In this document: positions 57,517-64,000 of the stretch, one piece after another
Layout of the letters: each line of letters begins with the position of its first letter
Numbering within the stretch: position 1 is the stretch's first letter
DNA from: Leishmania donovani
Taxonomy: Eukaryota > Euglenozoa > Kinetoplastea > Trypanosomatida > Trypanosomatidae
Length of the DNA stretch: 64,000 nt
Assembly (NCBI RefSeq): GCF_000227135.1
Contig: NC_018236.1
Coordinates: 452,958 to 516,957 of the forward strand
Direction: 5' to 3'
The notes under the pieces: model-generated
Database searches by the model: none
Seen by the model: only the letters and a program-made list of their open reading frames with translations
What the model was told of the DNA's origin: nothing
Translations under genes and position numbers: made by a program

Positions 57517-59033
57517 GATGCGTGCAGCGGTAGAGCACCAGGAAAGCGGCACAGACCACCACGAGCTCTGGGGATGGGAGGGCGCGGTACTCCGACGGAA
57601 ACGCTCGCCACGGCAACGAGGCGGCGGTGCACCGCCACACGCATGCAGGTCGCGACGACTACACAGACAGACGCGAGGAGGCTCACCTCTGCTTTTGGGA
57701 GGAAGAGGAGGGCACAGAGGGGCGAGTCGTCCGCAAAATGTGTGCGCTTGCAGGCGTAGGGGCTTCGGAAAGGACGGAGAGCGTTGGCGCGTGCTTGGAT
57801 GGGCGCCTCCGGGTCAATCACGCTCAAGCACGTTCACGGCTACTCTTCGGGAGGGCGTGGGGATGCGCGCATGCAGATGTGTTGAGGTGCGTGTCAGTGG
57901 ATTGGAGGAAAGGGAGGGAGGCAAGGAAGACAGACGCGGTTGACCGTGCCATCCGTCACAACAGACGTGAGGGTTGCCATGAGCGTAGAGCGTGAGAGGC
58001 GGAGAGCGCGAGAGAAGGAGCCCCTTTCAGAGGAAAAGAAGGGAGGAGGCAGTCCACTGAGAGCCGAGCTGCCTTCACCGCGTTGGACAGGCAGCCGCGT
58101 CAGACACACACGCACACACATGCTGACAGATGTAATACTTCCCTGCTGTGAAATAGAAATGCGTGCATGCGCTTGTCTGCCTGTGTGTGCGCCGAAGAAG
58201 TTTGGCCCGGCACAGCGTTTCCGTGTTCGTACACCGACTCACCCATCCACTCCCGCTGGCTTGTATATATGTGCGCTGTGTGTTTCATCTCCGCACCCTC
58301 TTGCGCCGCCCCGTCCTTCGGTTGCCGCCCACTTCCCTTGGATGAAATAAGGTTGTGCATACATCGCGCTTCCGCGCGCGTCGCCCAGTGCCATCCTACT
58401 AACCGCAGCGCGCAGTCGGGCGCTTTTCTGCGGCCGCGGTGATGGTGGTGGTAGTGGGGCGCGTCTGTTGTTGACGGCTGCGGAAGAGCTGCGAAGGAAG
58501 AGAAGGGAGGTGATGCCACATTTTCAGTGACAGTACACATCGTGGGCGCATGCGCGCATGCGCACTTGCGCGTTCCTTGGGGAGGGAGTGAGGTGGGCGG
58601 GCGAGCGTCGAGAGTGAGCGAAGGATGCGATGCGCAGGAAAGGGGTCTGCGCAAGAGGACGGAAAACAGAGGAAGACACACACACACACACACACGCACA
58701 ATCATCATGAGTGCATACGCATCAAAATCAGCGAAGCCGCAAAAGGGCGAAGATGAACCTCCACAAATCCATCACTATTACAGACACATGCGCAACGCAC
58801 GGAGGAATAAGGACGACCCCAGGGCACAACTGCTTCCCCCCCCCTCGTCCCCAGAAAGCATCGACGCACGCCAACACTTGCCACGCCGCCATTGTGAGCG
58901 GCCCTCATCACAATGGCGGCGAAGGCGGAGAGCACCACGCGCCCTCGTGTCGCTGCTGAATGGACGCACGATGAAAAAAGGAGAGACGTGTGCGGCGTTT
59001 GACTTCGCTCTTGCTCGGTGCCCCCCCCCCCGA
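57517..59033. other. Intergenic region, 1.5 kb, with CA microsatellite
   Basis: A pyrimidine tract on the coding strand (complement of 57570-57582) with AG at 57568-57569 may be the BDF5 splice site. A CA run lies at about 58675-58696. No supported gene. Confidence 0.6.
58675..58696. repeat. (CA)n microsatellite
   Basis: A short CA run in the intergenic DNA between BDF5 and the carrier gene. Confidence 0.85.
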
Positions 59034-60059
59034 CTAGCGCAACGTCGGTCGCTTGTTCACGAAGGCCCACGTCTGCTCGTACACGGCCATTGCCACCCCC
59101 GAAACGGGGCCCGCCTTGATGAGCGAGGCGGCCAAACCCCTGTAGAGGAGAGCGGGCTGGCGCAGCACCGAAAGGACAGCGTGTGCCTGTCGTGCCTGCA
59201 CCAATGTCTTGATGGTGTCCAGCGGGAATAGGAGCCCCCAGGTAGCCATGGAGGCGACTGCACCGGAGAGGAAGGCGCACATGTTTGTCTTGCGCGTAGG
59301 GCGAGTCGTCGTCGTCGTCTCCGCAGTGGTGCTCGCGGAAGGCGGCTCAAAGACGGGATGCTCGCGCAGGACCGCGTAGAGGCCGAGGTACATGCCGGCA
59401 AAGCATACGTCCTTTGCCACGTTGCACCGAAAGCCACGGTAAAAGCCGAAGATGCCCTCCCGGTCGTAGATGCTTCGCGTGCACGTCCAGGCGTTCCGCG
59501 TGCCCATGGCAGTCTGGCACTGTGTCTGTATCTTGATAACGTGCATGGGGCACCCAATCAGGGTCCCCACGCCACCCGCCACGGCACCGCATACAAAACT
59601 GTTACTGCCGATCCCCACCAAGCCACAATGCGCGCAGTCTCGCACAGCCTCCCAAGCGCCACCCGCACCACCTCTAGCTGCTCCGTCTGCGCCGTTGCGG
59701 CTTGCCGACGCGTCCCTGGCGAAGGCACGCATCCAGTCCCACAGGGCGAACTGCACGCTGCGCTTGATGCCTTCCATCAGCAGTGGAGGAGCTACCCCGC
59801 GGTAAAGGCTGCTTGGGCCCTCTGCCGTGGCCATCGACCACATCGTGCCAACGGTAGATCGGCACGTGTGAGGCCCGCCGGACTGCATGCGGACCTTCGC
59901 GGTGTCAAGCGGGTGACCGAGCACTACGGTGGTGGCGCCCTGCGCCGCACCGGGGATGAGGGCTACGAGAGACGTCTTCATGGGATGCAGGAGTGCCCAC
60001 TCTCCCTCGTCCACCGGCGGCACGATGGGGGTGGGCCAGGAAGGGCCGGCCACGGCCAT
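59034..60059 (-). CDS. Mitochondrial carrier family protein, 341 aa
   Basis: Carriers of this family exchange metabolites across the mitochondrial inner membrane. The start is the Met at 60057-60059 (MAVAGPSWPTP). Three repeats of about 100 residues are visible. Signature sequences: PLDTAKVRMQ at 50-59, PMHVIKIQTQ at 171-180, PLDTIKTLVQ at 279-288. The second has His instead of the acidic residue (P-M-H-V-I-K), so one salt bridge of the matrix network is missing. EGPSSLYRGVAPPL (80-93) and EGIFGFYRGF (201-210) are the usual repeat ends. A Gly/Ala loop (about 118-136) separates repeats 1 and 2, and a Ser/Thr loop (240-257) precedes repeat 3. The substrate cannot be told from sequence; the general pattern is nearest amino-acid, carnitine or cofactor carriers. 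Confidence 0.87.
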   Translation of the reverse strand: MAVAGPSWPTPIVPPVDEGEWALLHPMKTSLVALIPGAAQGATTVVLGHPLDTAKVRMQSGGPHTCRSTVGTMWSMATAEGPSSLYRGVAPPLLMEGIKRSVQFALWDWMRAFARDASASRNGADGAARGGAGGAWEAVRDCAHCGLVGIGSNSFVCGAVAGGVGTLIGCPMHVIKIQTQCQTAMGTRNAWTCTRSIYDREGIFGFYRGFRCNVAKDVCFAGMYLGLYAVLREHPVFEPPSASTTAETTTTTRPTRKTNMCAFLSGAVASMATWGLLFPLDTIKTLVQARQAHAVLSVLRQPALLYRGLAASLIKAGPVSGVAMAVYEQTWAFVNKRPTLR

Positions 60060-61595
60060 CTTCGACTTGCCGGCGCCTCTTTCAGCGAGAGAGGGGCAGC
60101 GATGCACGGAAATACAAAGTCGATGACAGTTGAGTGGAAGGGGGAGGGCCTGTGCAGCCGCCGGGCGGCAGTGGCGCGTTGGCGAGTTTCCAGAACATCA
60201 ATGGTAAGTGCCCACGCGCCACACACAGCGCGGCGCACGGGGATATACGAGCAGGAGAAGGAAGCAGTGAGCGGAGGAAGTGATGCATGGCGCCGTCGAC
60301 TGTATGCCTGCATACATGCGCTACTTGAGAGACAGGCGCGCGCGCCACTGCCGGATGAGAGGAGGCGGCACGGCAAGTGAAGACGGTGACAAAGTCTTTC
60401 GTTGTTTGCTCTTTAACATGTGTGTGTGTGCGCGCGTGTTTCTCTGCGGCGCAGCACGCGCTGAGCGCCACACCACGCCCCACGACCGACCCTGTCTCAA
60501 GCTCTACTCCCCCACCCCACACAGCCGCCCCCCAATCATGCCGGTCGCCACGCCTGGTGCATCCCCCCTCCCCCCTCCCTCGGGGTGGCACGCAGGCTCC
60601 TCCCCACACATCAGTGGGCCGTGTGAGGCATACGCTCGAGTCACCCTGACACGTGCTGCCCATCGTATGGATGGCACAGACGTGTTCACTGTCGTCGGCC
60701 GTCCCGACGCACCGCCAGAGGTGGGTTCTGCATTGGCAGGGATAGAAAAGGGGGGGGGGTGTTTGGCCTCCCTAACAGAGAGAGAGAGTGGGGGGCGGGG
60801 AGAGTCGCACAGGGCCCTGAGACACCACGCTCTGAGAGGTGTGTGTATGTGTGCCCTCCCGCCACCAGAGGGGGAGACATCATGAGGAGGCCAAAGCAAG
60901 GGCAGCAGCACAAAGGCCGCCAGCCCGCTGCACCCTCACCACGGCACGCACGGACAGAGCGGCACACTAAAGACTCACGGTGGCCGTCTCGACGGATGCG
61001 GCTAGCAAGGGAGGGTGGGAGCCATGAGAGAGCACTGTTGGAGAGAGAGGGTGCGTGCGTGCGGGGGTGCAGCATGGACGACACTCACGAATGTCCTGTT
61101 CTCCCCCCTCTCTGTCTGTGTGCGAGATTGTCGAATCAGGCTACGCCGTTCGCTGGACGCAACCGTGAGGAGGGTGGGAGGTGGTCGCCTGCGCACGCAA
61201 GCGCGCGAGCCAGGTGTGCCTGAAAGGCGTCTGCATGAGAGTTACCCGACACATCTAGACGACGCGTGCACATCTTCGTATGTGCACCGTTGAACATGGC
61301 ATGGCAGAGAACCATAGAGGGAGAGGAGGGGGGCACACACACGTACACGTGCCAGAGAGCGATCAACCAGAGGGCGGCGAAAGGTGAAGAGCAGAGCGGG
61401 GAGATGTAGGGGGCAGCGAGGGGCAGTGTGCGCGCGGGACGGGCACGCCACTCGGCCACAGCCTCTCCCCACCCCCACCTCTTTCAGCGTCTCCACAACC
61501 GCATGACTATGTACAGGGTTGAGTTCCACAGTAAGATAACAGAGGCACACAGGCGGACTCCGCTCACGAGGGTGCTGGCAGAGCGGCGCACGCCT
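60060..61595. other. Intergenic region containing SIDER-like copy 3
   Basis: 1.5 kb between the zinc-ribbon gene and the carrier gene. Apart from the repeat at 60401-60890 it has no recognisable element. Much of it must be the 3' UTR of the zinc-ribbon gene. Confidence 0.6.
60401..60890 (+). repeat. SIDER-like interspersed repeat, copy 3 (complete, no gap)
   Basis: The reference copy, about 490 bp. Its left end (GTTGTTTGCTCTTTAACATG) and right end (GGGGGAGACATCATGAGG) match the ends of inverted copy 2. A 39-bp C-rich stretch (about 60551-60589) is absent from the other copies. It has an AGAGAG run and a G-run where the other two copies have gaps. It lies 0.7-1.2 kb past the stop of the zinc-ribbon gene. 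Size, copy number and 3'-flank location fit Leishmania SIDER retroposons; I could not check the diagnostic 79-bp signature. Confidence 0.72.
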
Positions 61596-62699
61596 TCATC
61601 GGTTCACGGCGTACGGCTTCAGAACCCAGTCGCTGTGGCTCTCCATACAGCCAGGGCACGTTATGGGAAGGACTTGGCCGTCCTTGTCGCGATCCATATC
61701 CACGAGTTCTCCATTCACGTCCATGCGGAGCAGGCGACGACCGCAGCGGCCGCAGTAGTAGGCACGACGCTGCACCGAGGAGACAGCGGAGATGGCCGGG
61801 ATGCTGCGCTGCTGAGTTGCAAGGGCGGACACAAAACCTACGCGCTGGGCTGAGCGGCTGCCTGCCACCACCGAAGACGCCGTTTCAACTGCGGCGCCGG
61901 ACTGTCCAGCCGCGCCTGTTGCCTCCGCGTCCTTCGCACGCAGCGGCTGCTGACCGGGAAGCGGCACAAGGTAGCGATTGGAGAGCGTTGTCGGCAGGTT
62001 CATGTGATTGCCTTCCTCGCTGAACGGCGTTGACGGCTGCCACGATGTGTGGCTCATCTTGCAACGCGGACACGTCATCGGGAGAACGTTGCCAAACGCG
62101 GAGGCCGAGAAGGGTAGCGGAGCGCCATCCTGATCCATCGCTAGCACGTGGTAACCGCACAGCATGCAACGCCACGAGACGTTCTTGCGCTGACGATAAA
62201 ACGACGTCACATTGGTCGCTGCCGCCGCCACTGTCGCGCTGAACGACGCTGCAGAGACATCACTGAGCACCTGCGCACTAAAGCTCGCCCCGCCACCAAC
62301 GGCGCCGGACAGTTCCGCCGACGTGAGCGACCGCATGTGTGGCACACGCTGGTTCTGATTGTGCAGCGCCGACAAGGATGGCAGCGTCCCCAGCTGCCCG
62401 GAGGAGGCGAGGAATGATTGATTGGCGGTGTTGGCAAGCGGCGACGCCTTCTTGATCGACTTTCGGGTTCCATCGGCGGCTACCGAGGCGAACACGGCCG
62501 GCAGTGACGCCTCATGCCCGTAAAGCTCGGTCACCCAAGAGAGACTCTCCGCGGACCGCTTGCCGCGCAAGACCTCAGGAAGGGGGTGCGTATGTGTCTT
62601 CGTGCTGGCCACAGAGATGGTTGCGGCCGTTGGAAAACTGTTACACAGCACTCCGCTGGCGGTCGTCGGCCTTACCGAGACACTCGTGGCGGTGGTCAT
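61596..62699 (-). CDS. Protein with two zinc-ribbon-like repeats, 367 aa
   Basis: Not a family I recognise. The Met at 62697-62699 starts a Ser/Thr/Ala-rich N-terminus. Two related domains follow. Domain 1 (about 176-221): C178, C181, then LAMDQDG, NVLPMTCPRCKMSHTSW with C210 and C213. Domain 2 (about 314-362): C316, C319, then LRMDVNG, QVLPITCPGCMESHSDW with C348 and C351. In both, exactly 28 residues lie between the two CxxC pairs, and the shared pattern is CxxCGxxxLxMDxxG...VLPxTCPxCxxSHxxW. Four Cys per unit suggest two zinc sites of ribbon type. A linker rich in Ala/Ser (222-312) separates them. There is no membrane segment. The function may be protein or nucleic-acid binding; unknown. 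Confidence 0.8.
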   Translation of the reverse strand: MTTATSVSVRPTTASGVLCNSFPTAATISVASTKTHTHPLPEVLRGKRSAESLSWVTELYGHEASLPAVFASVAADGTRKSIKKASPLANTANQSFLASSGQLGTLPSLSALHNQNQRVPHMRSLTSAELSGAVGGGASFSAQVLSDVSAASFSATVAAAATNVTSFYRQRKNVSWRCMLCGYHVLAMDQDGAPLPFSASAFGNVLPMTCPRCKMSHTSWQPSTPFSEEGNHMNLPTTLSNRYLVPLPGQQPLRAKDAEATGAAGQSGAAVETASSVVAGSRSAQRVGFVSALATQQRSIPAISAVSSVQRRAYYCGRCGRRLLRMDVNGELVDMDRDKDGQVLPITCPGCMESHSDWVLKPYAVNR

Positions 62700-63742
62700 G
62701 TCTCTTCAACTTGAAGGAAAGACGGATGACCTCTAAAATAATATGCTGCCCGCGTGTGTGCTGCGGGCGCTTGGCGAAGACGTGCAGGCGGGATAGAGGG
62801 CAGAGGAAGACTGAGGATGGGCCACGCGATGCTTTCAAGGCCCCTCCAGGCGTACGCGTCTACGTAGGAGGAGAGGAGAGGGGAGGGGCTGGTCACATTG
62901 ATAAGTACTTGCACAGCACGCGTGCGCAGATGTATGCGGGTGTGCCCGATGGGCCATATTGAGGGTGGGGGATGGGCGAGACGTGAACGGCAAACAAAAC
63001 GCGCACGGCGACCGTGAAGTGGGTGGGGCGTGAGCGACAACGAAGAGAGAAGGGGTCGAAGCGAAGGCAGTGAAATCCGTGACTCGCCGCGGTGCCGTTA
63101 CCGAGTGGAAACATCGCCACCACCCTCGCAACCATCCCCTCTCTATCCGCTCCATCCTCCATCCTCACCCGCCCTTTGTTCTCTCCGTCACGCCGGGAGG
63201 GGGTGGGTGGGTGGGTTTCCCCCCCTCTTTCCTCCCTTGCTCCGCGAAAGGAGCAGGTCCGTCGCACATGCCGTCAGCGGCGATGTTGGTGCGACGCGTG
63301 CGCGTGTCGCCCGCCACCACCCACCCGCCCTCATCGTAAGAAGTAACGGAAGAAACGACGCGCACGCACTATTTGTACATGTTGCAGCGCAAGGGAGAAA
63401 CGAGCGCGCGCCGAGGGCGCTCGCACCTCGGAGACATCGAAGCCGATGCACGCACAGAGACGCACGTGGGCTCATACGCGTGTGCAAACACTCGGTGCAC
63501 GTGAAGCGAGTAGCGAAGGGGGTGGGAGGGCGGTGGGGGAACGGCCATCACAAACGGGGAAGCGAATCAGGGGGCTCGGCGGGGTGATGCTCCGACAGGA
63601 CGGTCCATGGACCGAGCCACTGGCGTGGCGCACCATACCTCCACCTTGACCGACGCCGCCACCCCCTCCACCCCCCGCCCACCAACTGTGGCAGTAGCAG
63701 CAGCAGCAGCAGCAGCACGGTATCACGCTCATATTTTCCAGT
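62700..63742. other. Intergenic region, no gene seen
   Basis: Between the kelch gene end and the zinc-ribbon gene. It has a GGGTGGGT-type stretch near 63187-63220 and a CAG run at about 63691-63717. No supported frame. Confidence 0.6.
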
Positions 63743-64000
63743 TTATGCCGTGAGACCCTTGGCGTTTGCGGATGGCCGCTTCGGCACCGCGCCCTCTGCG
63801 TCCCCGCCCGCCTCGTCAGCGAGTCGCACCGACGCGCTTGTCAGGGGTGGCAGCTGCAGCGTGCAAGCGCACGGCTCTGCTGCGCCATGCGGCCCGCAGC
63901 CCCCAACGAGGTACATAATGCGCTGACTTGAGACAGCCACGGCAGCGTGGTGGCGCTGAAACACAGAAGCCGCCGCCTTCGGTAACTCCAGCCGAACCCA
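63743..64000 (-). CDS. C-terminal part of a kelch-repeat protein (runs off the window)
   Basis: The frame is open to the window edge. At the edge it reads WVRLELPKAAASV followed by FQRHHAAVAV, then MYLVGGCG, the typical kelch blade pattern: W-x-x-L, then R-x-x-H-x-A, a hydrophobic strand and VGG. The last 45 residues (from about HGAAEPCACTL) are Ala/Gly/Pro-rich with a basic end (KRPSANAKGLTA). Kelch blades form a propeller used for protein binding. The rest of the gene, and so the number of blades and any other domain, lies to the right of the window. Confidence 0.6.
   Translation of the reverse strand, partial: WVRLELPKAAASVFQRHHAAVAVSSQRIMYLVGGCGPHGAAEPCACTLQLPPLTSASVRLADEAGGDAEGAVPKRPSANAKGLTA

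Noticed and set aside
59358..60380. 340-aa plus-strand open frame
   Set aside because: Antisense to the mitochondrial carrier, whose three repeats are unmistakable on the minus strand.
528..60890. CRISPR-like arrays
   Set aside because: Simple dinucleotide and trinucleotide repeats are present, but no repeat-spacer pattern, and the sequence is nuclear eukaryotic.

Overview
The window looks like kinetoplastid nuclear DNA, almost certainly Leishmania or a close relative. It is GC-rich, has large intron-less ORFs, all confident genes lie on the minus strand, and purine-rich plus-strand tracts (polypyrimidine on the coding strand) precede several start codons. Intergenic DNA is full of (CA)n/(GT)n microsatellites. 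Several products are kinetoplastid hallmarks: the guide-RNA-binding protein MRP2, the single Tim17-type translocase subunit and the double bromodomain factor BDF5. A ~0.5 kb interspersed repeat occurs three times and resembles SIDER retroposons. No tRNA, rRNA or CRISPR was seen. The whole window is consistent with one polycistronic unit read from high to low coordinates.

Layout in transcription order (right to left): the 3' end of a kelch-repeat gene (63.7-64.0 kb); a protein with two identically spaced zinc-ribbon-like repeats (61.6-62.7); a mitochondrial carrier (59.0-60.1); BDF5 (55.6-57.5); a free-standing YVH1-type zinc-binding protein without a phosphatase domain (54.2-54.7); a disordered region (43.2-53.2) with a very large SEN1/UPF1-type helicase plus broken copies of its 3' part and several runs of N; a zinc-knuckle protein (41.1-42.5); a 1371-residue tandem AAA+ ATPase (36.1-40.2); a membrane RING protein (33.6-34.9); a 1543-residue protein with one ankyrin-like unit (27.8-32.5); a hypothetical (25.5-27.3); a gene-poor 2.9 kb interval; two adjacent SKP1-like genes, one of which is interrupted by very long low-complexity insertions (17.6-22.6); a membrane-anchored protein with an RRM-like segment (13.5-15.8); a basic hypothetical (11.7-12.5); IFT25 (10.5-11.0); Tim17 (9.0-9.4); MRP2 (7.3-8.0); and two coiled-coil or disordered hypotheticals (4.9-6.3, 1.0-1.9).

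The genes do not form a metabolic operon, as expected for kinetoplastid polycistrons. Themes are mitochondrial biogenesis and RNA editing (MRP2, Tim17, carrier, perhaps the RRM/membrane protein), the flagellum (IFT25), ubiquitin (two SKP1-like proteins, RING protein), and nuclear gene expression or ribosome maturation (BDF5, SEN1-like helicase, YVH1-type zinc protein).

The most unusual items are the interrupted SKP1, the phosphatase-less YVH1 domain, the twin zinc-ribbon protein, an AAA+ protein with bacterial-looking winged-helix segments, and the apparent tandem or partial duplication of the helicase next to a SIDER-like element. Some of the helicase disorder is clearly an assembly artefact, because identical sequence sits on both sides of two gaps. 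Function calls rest on reading the translations by eye; no database search was run.
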